A DNA stretch of 64,000 nucleotides, from contig JANBPK010000726.1 of the NCBI GenBank assembly GCA_027579435.1, forward strand, positions 62,001-126,000. The letters run 5' to 3'. The stretch is from Candolleomyces eurysporus. Lineage: Eukaryota; Basidiomycota; Agaricomycetes; Agaricales; Psathyrellaceae. Below the pieces are notes generated by a model that was not told the origin of the DNA, searched no databases, and saw nothing but the letters and a program-made list of their open reading frames with translations. The position numbers were made by a program, and so were the translations under genes. Positions 1 through 10,512 of this stretch are shown one piece after another. Each line of letters starts with the position of its first letter. Within the stretch, counting starts at the first letter, position 1.

Positions 1-782
1 CAACATCCGGGTCAAATGGTACGCAGATGATAGTTATTTGACTCATGGACGGAGAGTTGGTGATGAGACGTTCGAGGCCTTTGACGATGGCGGGCGTAGG
101 AACCAGATTGCGCAGTTTGACGCTGCGAAGCTCCGAAAATCTTGCAAGGGGGACCTGGGCGTCATTAAAATTGAAGGAGTTCCAGAACCCGAGTTCGAGG
201 TCTCGCAGCCGAGGTAACTCAGCTATAGCACAGAGAGGATCCATATACGACTCTCCCGAGCTGACCTCAAATCTGAGGAGAGAACACAGCGTCATGAACG
301 ATTAAATTGTGCCCTCGAGGAATAGAATACATACTGGACACGTTCCACTCGAATGAGTGACCTTATGGCGGAAACTAAGTCTTCCTTCTGTGACGCGAGC
401 ATCATTCTCCGTTCCTCGCCCCGCCATGGATTGTACTCTAGCCATCCGTCTGCGGGAGTTGGAAGCATATCTCTGATTTGAAGCTCTTCTGCCCAACGAA
501 CATGCGGGCTGGTTCCGGAGATTATATGCTTGAGCAACTCGGGAACATGATTCGGTTTTGCTTCCTTCATGAAATGGAAGGTGACTGTCGAAAAGTTCCA
601 AGGCTCAATGATCTCGTTGACCGCCTTGGACACGAGCCGCAGGTCACGAAAGTGCTCGGGATCGCATTTTTGACACTGTGAAAGCGGTCAACGACAATGG
701 ACAGCATTGAAAGGAGAGCGCATGCCTCCCGAAGCACCAACTCCAGTACGTCAAGAGATAAAACATCGAGGATGTTGCCCAT
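1..782 (-). CDS. F-box/LRR-like protein, 3' part cut by window edge
   Basis: Exons on the minus strand are 726-782, 335-675 and 272 down to the window edge. The product begins MGNILDVLSLDVLELVLRE, a degenerate F-box-like helix, followed by the family block FRDLRLVSKAVNEIIEP and a leucine-rich stretch. It is closest to the gene at 2577-4490: same exon phases and a shared FHFMKEAKPNH-type segment. By family analogy it would be an SCF-type substrate adaptor, but no Skp1 contact can be proved from sequence alone. The first intron begins with GC instead of GT (positions 725-724); the same site in the sister gene reads GT. If GC is not used, this copy is defective. Confident as a family member, less so that it is expressed. 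Confidence 0.75.
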
Positions 783-1021
783 GTCCTAGAATGGGAAGGG
801 GAAAGAAGAGAAACGGATGTTATAGTTCGCAATTTGGGTTGTCATGCTGTTTGTTGGTCACGCGCTTGCCCTATGTATGATGCTCTTCGATTCAGCTAAT
901 CCGAGTTAACAGCAAAATATAGCCTTCTTTCAGGTTCCTACAAAAGTCCACCCAGATACGCAGATGAGCAAACTTTGAGAGAGAGGATTTCACTCATTCT
1001 AAGGGGGCAAGATGTCAGATG

Positions 1022-1174
1022 CAGCGCGGCAGGGTCTAAGGACTGCACGGTGCACCCATATCGCGACAACGACTTGGCAGATTTCATGCGAGCCATCGAC
1101 CCACTCAGATTGAGTCAGATTGTCGAAATATAACCTTGGTGTGCGCTATAGCGTACTGTTCAGACGCAGGAGCC
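1022..1174 (-). pseudogene. Fragment related to the secreted protein gene at 22351-24348
   Basis: Read on the minus strand, this stretch matches about 23709-23890 of the secreted-protein gene: shared pieces include GGCTCCTG, GAACAGT(A/G)CGC, CA(C/T)ACCAAGG, AATCTGACTCA(A/G)TCTGAG and GGGATATGGG-like sequence. It has small deletions and stop codons, so it is not functional. It abuts the 3' end of the F-box pseudogene at 1175, producing a hybrid of two unrelated families. Confidence 0.7.
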
Positions 1175-2348
1175 GTTGTATCTGCGCAATCATAGCTCGT
1201 AAACTAGATAGAGTGGGTACATTCTGCAGGGCAAAGAATAGGATAATCAACTTCATTTAGGTGCAACTCGATAACGTTACTAGCGCTGAGAAAATCGAAC
1301 TGATAGAACTCTACACTCCCAGTGCCAATGGAAATAAATTAGCGTAATCTGGCGTAACCCGCCCCCTTTCAACCTCTGGAGGCGAATCCCAATATCCTGG
1401 GGGGGCCTTCCAAAATGAGGGCTGAACAACCGAAATCACGGGGCTCGTTAAGGAGCGGAAAATAGGCGCGCACGATGGAGAGAGGTTCAAACGAAATGCG
1501 GAGATCGTCAAATGCTTCAGCATCGGAGAGAAATTTGGCTGCATGGCATCTTCAACCATGGAGCTGAGTTCGAGTCTCTGAACCCTAGATGAACCAGAGC
1601 CATCAGAGGCATCTAAAACCAATTCAGTGAGAGAAGGGGACTTAGCAACCAGTCCCTTCACGATATCGAGGATGTGTTGTATCACTGGAAGGCCTTTCAA
1701 TTAAGTGCGGTTGAAGTTCGAAAACCCTCCAAATGGAACGTTCTCAAAGTCGGAGTGTTTATCGGTGTTTATCGAAGGCGATCAATAAGTCTCGCAATTG
1801 AGGTAAACTTGCCAGGGCAGAGAGAGCGTCTTGATACGGCTCTCTCGAGCTGGCGAGAAAACTGGATGGGCAGCCAGCCATTCAGATGCAATCTAAAAGA
1901 AATGAGAAAGACAAGCAACGACCTCTACGTGAACAAGCGACCCGATGGCGGGAACCAACAGTTTCTTTTGACAAACGAGCATCGTTTCGCGCTCCTCGCC
2001 TCGCCACCGGTCATATTGAGACCAAAGATTGTCGGCGAATTGAATGGGAGTCAATTACCGCAATCGAAGCTTCTTCGCCCAGCGCGCGTCCGACGCTAAA
2101 CTCGAGAGAAACTCGGGAATGGCTCTCCGCCTCCCCGAGTCATCGTGTGTAAACTGGATGGTAACGGTGGAGAAGACCTCGGCTCGTTGAGCGCTTTGCA
2201 CACCAATCGCAGGCCACAGAAGTCCTTGTGATTGCGATTCTTCCCCTATGGAAGATGGAAGATAACAGAAACGAGACCAGTGCTCACCTCGAACCACCAA
2301 CTCCATAATATCGAGGAGTAGGGCTTCTAGAATGCTCCGATGTGCCAT
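1175..2348 (-). pseudogene. Decayed F-box/LRR-like paralogue
   Basis: Starts with MAHRSILEALLLDIMELV at 2348, matching the first exon of the gene at 55353-57131. Recognisable blocks follow in order: VFSTVTIQF, IPEFLSSLAS, the SPMLKHLTISAF segment and PSFWKAP. The copy is broken: the GTSPYV segment is deleted so that the frame ends soon after WAKKLRLR, the block LRLVCKALNE is out of frame with the start, and near 1335-1350 the central LRR part is joined directly to the C-terminal VEFYQF region, removing roughly 200 codons. Nucleotide similarity to the 55353-57131 gene stays high throughout, including the 3' untranslated region, so the decay is probably recent. Confidence 0.85.
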
Positions 2349-2576
2349 GAATGCGGCTTAGATCCTATGGTGACAATGTGGAAGAAAAGAGTGAAGAGAA
2401 TTACACAAGAGAACCAAGGGCTTTTCTCAGTCCGTGACTTTCATAGGTGGGCGTTGCACTGCAATTTGTTTTACAACTGCTGAAGAGAATCCAGCTTACC
2501 GTAGCCCCAGTCCTCGCAAACGAGGTCCAGCAAGATCGTCATAACCTTCGCGAAGCAGAAAGAGGGCGCATTCGCA

Positions 2577-4490
2577 TTAAACATGAGAATAATCACTATC
2601 TGAATCATCATCATCATCTTCGATGGGTCTCTCCATATGCCCATTAACCAACTTGAAGGAATACACTCCATTTTCTAAACCTGGGGCACAAATGAACCCT
2701 CGACCTGCTGCATCCAGATAGAATTGAGGTCGACGATGTTTAGCACCTGTATCATTGACCTGTGATAATATCGATGTATTTGAAAAGTCAAGGGAAGACG
2801 TTAATACCGGAATACACGTGCAAATATATTTAAAACCAACCTTCCATGAAGTACGAAGGATAGCCCCAGCAAAGCGCCTTGTAGCCCTTTGCAAAAACGT
2901 CAAATAGACGGACAGGCTGAACCTGAGGTCTGGCTCCTCCTCCTCTTCAAGCTGACTGTACTGCCTGAGTGTGAGAGCACGAAGTTGAGGAAGGTTTGTA
3001 GAAACGGCAGAGAACAGGTCAGCCTAAGTGAGATTAAGAAAGACTGTTAGAGGACACAAACACATCAATGATGGCAGACGCACCAATGGTATCACCAACC
3101 GCCCAGGCTCCCACTCCGGCTCATCTTTCCAAGGAAAGGCGTAAGTGAGTGTCAAACACTCGAGCCTTTTGCATGCTAAAACACCTTGAAGATACGACTG
3201 GGTGATAATCCACGCCCGCTCTACTGTATCATCAAGTTCGATCAAACGTAGACTGCCAGAGTGTTTTGGAAGAACAGCGCCGAAAAACAGATGTACGAAT
3301 GGCTCTTCATTTGCACGATCAATTCCAGGATCACAGTTGGAATGACTAATTGTAATGGCTTCGAGCCCGTTGTACGAAAGCAGATAGTCGATAATGGGCT
3401 GGAGGATCAATACGACTGTCAATTTTCGAAGGTGAATTTGAGAGTTTTGAAGAGCACTCCAAAACAAGGGGTCTATTTGGACGTAGTCGTTGAAGATATG
3501 AAGGGCGGTCAACGAGCGTAGAGAAGGGACGACCGTGGGTGCTAGTATTTGCCCGCCAGCAATCGACAGGGCTTGGATGGCCACCGAGGAGGAGATGATG
3601 TCCTTAACAGTGTGCTCACTGAGACTAGCTGCTGGGGGACCTGTCGCCTCCAATAGAGAACAAAGGTCAAGGTAGTGCTGATTGACGCCGTCCTGTTCAT
3701 CATCCGGTTTCGCTGAGAAGCAAATTATCGTGAGCTGACTCAGCGATGGGGAGCTGGCAATGAGATGTTTAAGGCCTTCGACGATTCCAGGTGTGGGAAC
3801 CAGCCTGCGCAGGCTGAGGCTACGAAGTTTTGAGAATCTTGCAAGAGGGACCTGGGTGTTGACAAAATCAAAGGAGTATGAGAATGTTAATTCAAGGTCT
3901 CGCAGCCCAGGTAGCTCAGCTACGGCACAGAGAGGATCCTTGAATGACTCTCCCTCGTTGACCGTAAATCTAAGGAAGGAACGCCATGTTATGAGCGAAT
4001 AGATTGTTTTCTCAGAGAACAGATACTCACTTGACATGTTGCACTCGAATGAGTGACTTTATGGCAGGAACCAAGTCTTCCTTCTGAGAAGCGAGCATCA
4101 TCTCGCGCTCCTCGCCCAGCCACGGATCATGCTCCAACCATCCGTCCGCGGCAGTTGGAACCATATCTCTGATATGAAGCTCTTTTGCCCAGCGAACGAA
4201 CGGACTCGCACCAGAGATTATGTATTTGAGCAACTCGGGAATATGGTTCGGTTCTTCTTCCTTCATGAAGTAGAATGTGACGGTCGAAAATACCAGAGGC
4301 TCGACGAGCTCGTTGACGACCTTTGAGACGAGCCGCAGATTACGAAAGTGCTCGGGATCGCATTTTTGGTACTAACAAACGCGATCAGCGACAACAGACC
4401 ACCATTGAAAGCTGCATACGAGTGAGCGCATACCTCCCGAGTTATCAGCTCCAGTATTTCAGGCGAGAACACGTCAAGGATGCCCCTCAT
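2577..4490 (-). CDS. F-box/LRR-like protein, intact copy
   Basis: Five exons on the minus strand: 4434-4490, 4031-4371, 3084-3969, 2841-3023 and 2577-2759. All phases close, giving 549 residues. The product starts MRGILDVFSPEILELITRE, an F-box-like helix, then FRNLRLVSKVVNELVEP. Residues about 130-430 are leucine-rich, with blocks such as LARFSKLRSLSLRRLVPTP and IDYLLSYNGLEAITI. The C-terminus ends in an acidic run (EDDDDDSDSDYSHV). An extra last intron (2760-2840) separates the tail from the rest, unlike the plus-strand relatives at 50800-57131. Probable SCF adaptor by family architecture; the target is unknown. It lies head to head with the uL30m gene, 274 bases away. Confidence 0.88.
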
Positions 4491-4764
4491 GGCGTGTGGT
4501 GGTGAAAGCGAGAGAGGAAGAAAGAAGACAGCTACAGGCGCTCATGGCTTCCGGAATCGCGACGCTGGCTCCGGCAGGTGGGAAATCTTCTCGGCAAACG
4601 CCGGCCAGCCAATTCTGGCAAAGCTCGGCGTCAGACGCTCTTGCTCGTTGTCAACAGCAGCGCTCACCTGTAGCCTCAAAAAGACTGACGCAAGGGCTAG
4701 AATATCAGTAAGTCAAAAAAATACTATCTATTTTATAATACCTGACCCCTTGTCGTCTACAGCC

Positions 4765-5199
4765 ATGTCGGCGTCATTGCTCACATCGCGTTCCTCAACC
4801 CTCCTGCTCTCCTCCAGAGGATGGGCAAAGTCCACGGCCATGCGGTGTATGGCTACCTCAAGTACCACGGAGTCTTCGTCTCCCCAAACACCATCACCAG
4901 ACTCAGAAAATGCCCCCAATACACATTTCAAAGTGACGCTCCGTCGGTCAGCAATTTCTCTTGGAGACAAAGCCAAGGGCACCCTCCTCGCCTTGGGCCT
5001 GCACCGTCGTTTTCAGACCGTGTATCACAGACATACGCCTGAAGCGGCTGGTATGATTTTGCGGGTGAAGGAGCTGGTCGAGGTGGAGAACGTGCCGGAT
5101 CATTTGGTCAGGACGAAGGAAGAGCAGAGGCAGGAGAGGAAAGCGGTACGCGGGTATAAGGTTGTTGGGAATAGGAAAGAGCAATTTGTGGACGTATAG
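4765..5199 (+). CDS. Mitochondrial large-subunit ribosomal protein uL30m
   Basis: Single-exon gene of 144 residues starting at ATG 4765. The first 45 or so residues are Ser/Thr/Arg-rich with almost no acids (MSASLLTSRSSTLLLSSRGW), as expected for a mitochondrial presequence. The L30 fold follows: FKVTLRRSAISLGDK, then LGLHRRFQTVYHRH and MILRVKELVEVENVP, the signature of L30 proteins (yeast Mrpl33 family). It acts in the mitochondrial 60S-like subunit. The open frame runs upstream to 4480, but that part has no ribosomal similarity and overlaps the start of the divergent F-box gene, so I chose the ATG at 4765. Family identification is firm. Confidence 0.93.
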   Translation: MSASLLTSRSSTLLLSSRGWAKSTAMRCMATSSTTESSSPQTPSPDSENAPNTHFKVTLRRSAISLGDKAKGTLLALGLHRRFQTVYHRHTPEAAGMILRVKELVEVENVPDHLVRTKEEQRQERKAVRGYKVVGNRKEQFVDV

Positions 5200-5801
5200 A
5201 GCTGGTGTGTTCCTGGTTTTCGGATTCCAAGTCTATGAAATACTGACTGTCATGTTGCCAGCTATTCCATATTTTACAATGATAGATTCTTATAATTTCA
5301 TGCCACTCGATATCGCCTCCCTGAATCCTTGTTCGCGTGAAGGAGTCCGTTGCAACGCGCCGAATCTTTGTTTCTCAAGTGTGCACACCGTCAATAAGTT
5401 ATCCTGGAGGCATGAAATCAATTTCCCCTAAGACATATGGGCTCAGTGCTGGCGAGACGACCTCGTTGAGTCGAGGTCTTCTATTCTCTCTCCTTTTTTG
5501 TTTGTCTCCTTGCAGAGTGCTCATAATTTTTACAAACACGAGGTTGAGGAACTGCCCAGGGCTACAAGCGGCTCATTGCTCCTGTGCCACTTCTCGCATG
5601 TCGCTCACAAAGATATTACAACGGCGATTTATACCTCCGTGGTCACGCGTTTGGGTATCCAAAAGGTATTTAGACCATCCTTCGCGCGCGTTCCAGCCTC
5701 AAAGCTTTTCTCATTCACTTTCCAGGGCAGGCCCCGACTGTACACGTACACCCAACTTTCATTGACCGTTCATTCCACCTTCCTTTTTCTTTCCAACTTC
5801 G
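5200..5801 (+). other. Intergenic, 5' region of the Pro/Gln-rich gene
   Basis: No gene recognised. The last 70 bases before ATG 5802 are pyrimidine-rich (CTTCCTTTTTCTTTCC), usual just upstream of basidiomycete starts. Short open frames here have no family features. Confidence 0.5.
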
Positions 5802-8403
5802 ATGTTCCAAGAAAACTTCTACCCTCAACAGCAGCAACAGCAAGCTCAAGTACCCTCGTTTTTAGGATATATCTCCATGAACCATCCATCGAGGCCGCCA
5901 TTTGGGCCACATAACGGCCAGCAGATCGTCCACACTAGCCTCCAGCTCAGCGGTGGCGAAAGTTTGCTAAAGCAAAACCATAATAATTACTATCCATTAC
6001 CGCCACCACCGCCACCACCACCTCCCCGACATCACCCTCTATGGCACCAGATGGGCTCTGAAAACCTGCCACCATCGTTCGTAGGGCAGGGTCGTAATTA
6101 CGAACTTGGGCCGTCACCCCGCCTGCCACCTCTGTACCCTCAAGTTGCTCAGCAGACGCACGGTCAAGCACAGTCGCGCTATCCTTCGCGGCACCTACCT
6201 CAGGGGCAGCCACCGCCACCACTGCCGCCTCCTCCGCAAGTGCAGCTTCGGACTGCTGGGAACGGCTATGTTCCAGTGGATGAACGTCATTTCGAGGAGG
6301 GGTGGCATCAAGCACAAGCACAAGCACCTGGGGCATCTCAGCCTCTTCAGCTGAAGGATGTTGGTAGTGGCGAAGGGTATTCGTATCATCAGCCTCAGCA
6401 ACCCCCAGACGACTATTTACCACAGTTCGTGCCTACACAGCGGTACCACCCTGAGGACCCGGCGGGCGTTCAGTACCACCCTCACTACCACTACCGACCC
6501 CAGCAACAGCAACACCACCAGTTGTGTCAAGCCCCCGATGGTGCCATGGCCAATGCCACTGCGGGGTATTGTCAGTTGTCTGTTTATCCCTACCCCAGCG
6601 CGCATTCCGCCCTACCACAACCTCCACTGGCGCCGTCAATGTCGATACCTCCTCGGTATCACAACGCCCTGCCCCAGCCCTACAACTATGACCAGTACGG
6701 TCTTAAGTACCCGGTGGATAGGACAGGGTACCCTATCACCGGCCCCACCCAAGCCCAAGCTCAGCCTTCCGGCCATCAGGGTCGCACCGTTCCTGCTGGT
6801 GCTAGTAGCAGTGGTACCTATGGAGGGGGAGGGGGAGGTGGTGGTAGTGGGGGCAGCGGATATACTAGCGATAAACCCCATCGTCGACACCTGAGTCCAT
6901 CGCCGCCGCCGGTGCAGGTGCAGAAACTATCTATTCTAAATCCACCTGGGTCCCTGAAGCGCCTGAATCCCTTCAGTCCTCCTTTTCGTCCTTTGGATGC
7001 GAGCTCGAATCCGTTGGCTAGGTCTGAGCGGCGGGAAAGGAACTTGCAGGACCAGGAGCGTGTGCAACAGGAGCAGCATTTGGGGTGCCGCAAGCAGGAA
7101 CAGAAGCACCAGATTCCGAGACCAACAAGGGCAACAACAAAATCACCAGCAGACGACTACAGCGAACTCATCATTTCGGACGACCACGACCACAGAAGCA
7201 ACAGTGAGCCCTCGTTGGGGAAGGAAGAACGTCAGTACCAGCACTAGTGCTGCTAATGTCTTGGGCCGGGATCATTTCGTGTTGGGGAGTCTGGCATGTA
7301 CCTCCAGTTCTACAAATCTCACCTCCAATTCGGATTTGAGAAGAAGTCGAGATTGGCCCCAGGGCGGGCAACAGCACGAGCATTCGAATCGGTCTCAACA
7401 GCAGCATCGAGGCACTCAACTCGATCCCAGGACGGCGGTGAGGAGCCTCCACGAAGACGATGATATGCCGGTCCTGTCACCCCCGAGACGAGGTCTGTCG
7501 CCCATTGGGTCTGGGAGGATGTCGCCGGCTAGGGAGTGGACTGGTGGGAGGAAGCAGGAATCTGCATCACTGGCAGTCTCTAATGTGTGGGGTGACGCGC
7601 AACTCTTGGACTCGGGCTCGTTCAGAGATCCCCGGGACACGTGTTATTTTGACGACTCCGAGAAGGCGGATGTAGGTCTGGGTCCATCCAGTGGCAGCAG
7701 TAACAGGACACCTCCAAAGCATCATCGTCACGTCGGTATGCCGGGGCTCGGCGAGTCACTATCAATCGCAACAGCAAGTTCGGATGCCACTGCAGACCAG
7801 GGGCTGTCACCAGGAGCAGGGCTAAGAGGACGCAGGGCGGCGGAGAACCAGAAGTTGGAGCAGCTCAGTACACAGACGCATCAGCGACGGCATTCTTCGC
7901 CTCATACTAGTCCTTCGCCTCCTCTCCATGTTCCTCTGGGGTTAGAAGTGTTCTGTTCGCGTTTTCCGAGCCGTGTAGGGAGCTATACGCCTACGTCCGG
8001 TATTGGTGATGGACTCGGAGGAGGCGGAGGGCCAGGGCTGGAGCTGGAGAGGAACGTGGGCCCGGGTTACGAGATGGTTGTGGACGAGGATGTCCGTGGC
8101 CGTGGTGATTCGGCTGGTGGTAGGGCTCTTGACGAAGGAGGAGCAGGGAGGATGCCTGGCATAAGCGGGAGTGGACGGGTTGTCATGAGCGAAAAGCAAG
8201 AGCAGGAGAACCAGCAGATGCAGACGCGGCCTCATGTCCTTACTACACCCCCGACTATGCCTCGGAAGCAGGCGTCGGATGAGAGTTACGGTGAAAGTGC
8301 GGTACCGATGGAGGTGGACGAAGGGCTGTTCCGTCTCCCAAGTTATGCGGAGGTCGTGGCGGGCCGGGCAGGCGTTCACCCAAGAATACGAGCTCCAAGG
8401 TGA
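5802..8403 (+). CDS. Low-complexity Pro/Gln-rich protein, unknown function
   Basis: Two overlapping open frames make one likely gene of about 850 residues. The first (5802-7247) starts MFQENFYPQQQQQQ and carries a run of nine prolines, Gln/His/Tyr-rich stretches (HPHYHYRPQQQQHH) and a Gly tract near 6830-6860. The second (open from 6895 to the stop at 8403) is Ser/Arg/Gly-rich and contains several SP motifs (LSPGAG, RGLSPIGS, SSPHTSPSPP) and ends LPSYAEVVAGRAGVHPRIRAPR. The switch lies between about 7060 and 7200. A small intron there (for example GTGTGC near 7058 to an AG near 7120) would join DQE to HQQGQQQN, but I cannot exclude a frameshift. No catalytic domain is visible; disordered scaffold or regulator is only a guess. 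Confidence 0.6.
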
Positions 8404-8882
8404 CAAATTGACTCGATGTGGAACCTTTTCCTGCTGGTATATGCCTCTGGTTTTCCTACTGTTGAACCGTTGACATGTTTTCATGGGAGGTTTGCCACGG
8501 CGCGAATGTATCATTAGCTCTCCGTCAATCGAATTGAATACTGTCTCTAACCGAATAATAAGCCCCGTGTTTGTGGCCGCAATGGCAACAGCCATTCAGA
8601 ATGACAAGAATGACGCCACATTGTCAGTGAAGAGGACAAGTCTATAGAAACAAATCGCCGAATGCCACATTCGATTGAGAGCAATACAACACAATTGACA
8701 AGTAATTACGATCGGATGAGCAAGATGTAAGCCCAGGCTCGAATTGACACTCAAGTGACATGGGGTCGTCCCTAGGTCAAGGACTGGATTTTCGTCAAAC
8801 CATGTCTCCGGCCAGCAGTAAAAGATGAAGCAGACATTCAGCGAGGGGTGGATAATGGTGAACAGGAAAAGGTTTGAGCGTG
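8404..8882. other. Convergent intergenic region
   Basis: Lies between the stop codons of two converging genes and would hold both 3' untranslated regions. Open frames on either strand here are shadows; nothing else was recognised. Confidence 0.5.
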
Positions 8883-10203
8883 TCAAGGCCTGTCTGTGGG
8901 GATGGCAGGAGTCCGATTCGCTATGAAACGGAACTTCCGGATCGTGAACGGTACTGTCTTCGTCAGTCTGGTGTACCACTCCAACTCGCTCCACGACACA
9001 ACAAATCTGGAACGAAGGGTCCATTCGGAGATCTTTGAAACGGCGGCATCAAACTTGACGACCACTTCACCGATAGTGGGTCGCTTGTTGGGGTCTTTGT
9101 CGGTCATTTCGTTAATCAAGGGAATGAGCCAGTTAAATCCAATATCGTGCCCCCGTCGCTGTGATAGAGGCGTCAGTGGGGCGGAGCGGTGGGCATGCGC
9201 ATACGTACGTCCAAAACATGGTTCCATATCACGTTCCCGAGACAGTAGATGTCGATTGGGAAAGGATTATGGGGCTCATCTTGCGATTCGAACTCCGGTA
9301 CGGTGAAGTCGCTACCAAAAATGCCAGTGACCTCCATAGGTGGCATTTCGCCCTCTTCGTAGCGACGAGCTAACCCATAGTCTATGATATAGTATCTGGG
9401 TCTTCGCTCAGTTCGGGTGTATTTTGCATGAACGTCACTCTGCGCATCTACACTTCGATCCTGGTCAAGAGGATGGAAGCTTTGAGTGTAGAGACTGGTG
9501 TCCATCATGATATTCCCACTTTTCAGATCACTAAGATGGGGTATGAGTTAAATTGAAAGCAACGCAGTCGATGTCAATGCATTCACCGATGGGCAATTCG
9601 GTTGTCGTGAAGAAACTGGACGCCCTAATAGCAACAAATTAGCAGGGTTGGGAGTGGTCAGAAGCAGCGTACCTCTAGCAGCTGACGGATGAAATCGATC
9701 ACTTCGCCGATAGTTTCGAACCCTGGGGAGTCCCATTCCCTACAGAGAGGCATTACGAGGATCTTCTCCGTCGGCTCTTCGGCAGGTTGAAGGACCTCGA
9801 TTAAGGGCAAGGAATGATTCTTGGGGTCGGACTTTCGGGGTTCTTCCATTAGAAATTCGACAATGCTCAGCTCGTCCGGGTGCTTCTCCTGCAAAACGCG
9901 TTTCAGGATAACGGGAGATTTGTCCTTCATCTGCACTGCGTCGCAGATGTTAGGTGTCTGGAGATGAGTGAGATCTTGTTCGAATATACCGTGAGTAACA
10001 CATACGTTGTTCATAATCGAGTCTTCACATGAGAGATAGAATAACCTCGGATTTGACTTCCAAGAGGGCACCCATCCCGGAGTATAACGTTGTCGCAGCT
10101 GGTAGCCCGAATCTAGTAACCACTGGAATTTATCTCTCCAGTATACCTCTCCGGGATTTAGCTGTTCGAAACGCTGTTGTGCTGTTGGTTTGCTTTCAGA
10201 CAT
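8883..10203 (-). CDS. Kinase-like domain protein, basidiomycete-type
   Basis: Exons 9673-10203, 9587-9624, 9209-9530 and 8883-9158 on the minus strand close in phase to give 388 residues. The N-terminal block YWRDKFQWLLDSGYQLRQRY and the phrase GWVPSW are typical of a kinase-like family common in Agaricomycetes. Catalytic features visible are ILKRV (possible ATP lysine), the HRDLKSGNIM loop at about residues 189-198, with the HR and D codons joined across the 9531-9586 intron, and IIDYGLARRY, where Tyr replaces the Phe of DFG. A PNKRPTIGEV segment resembles kinase subdomain XI. No glycine loop is evident. Substrate unknown; could be an active kinase or a pseudokinase. It starts 309 bases from the divergent gene at 10513. 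Confidence 0.85.
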
Positions 10204-10512
10204 TAGAGGAGTCCTTCAACCTGGTAGGCGCAGGAGGCGTGTTCGAATCGCCTTGGTGAACGTGCATTTGTTTGGACTTGCTTACAGTTGTGGGCACACC
10301 CGTAATTGTTGGATCTGACACTGGAGATGGAAAAACGTCTGTGATACGTTGAATCCATGACCAATACAGAACAAAGAGGCCTGAGCCCTTTGCAACAGCC
10401 GTCTTCTAGCTATATATCGTGGTAGAAGTTGGAACAATACCACCCCCTTGATACCCCCAGAGTCCGGCGGCTGAGGAGTCAACACCCTGTACGACATACT
10501 TCTCATCCGATT
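10204..10512. promoter_or_regulatory. Divergent intergenic region
   Basis: Separates two head-to-head starts (kinase-like gene to the left, NACHT-like gene to the right) and must hold both promoters. I found no clear TATA box or repeated site. Confidence 0.4.

Noticed and set aside
5947..6423. 158-codon minus-strand frame inside the Pro/Gln-rich gene
   Set aside because: It is the complement of repetitive Pro/Gln codons, which rarely make stops on the other strand; no independent features.
7942..8595. 217-codon minus-strand frame
   Set aside because: Mostly antisense to the Ser/Gly-rich coding region and without recognisable domain or splice context.
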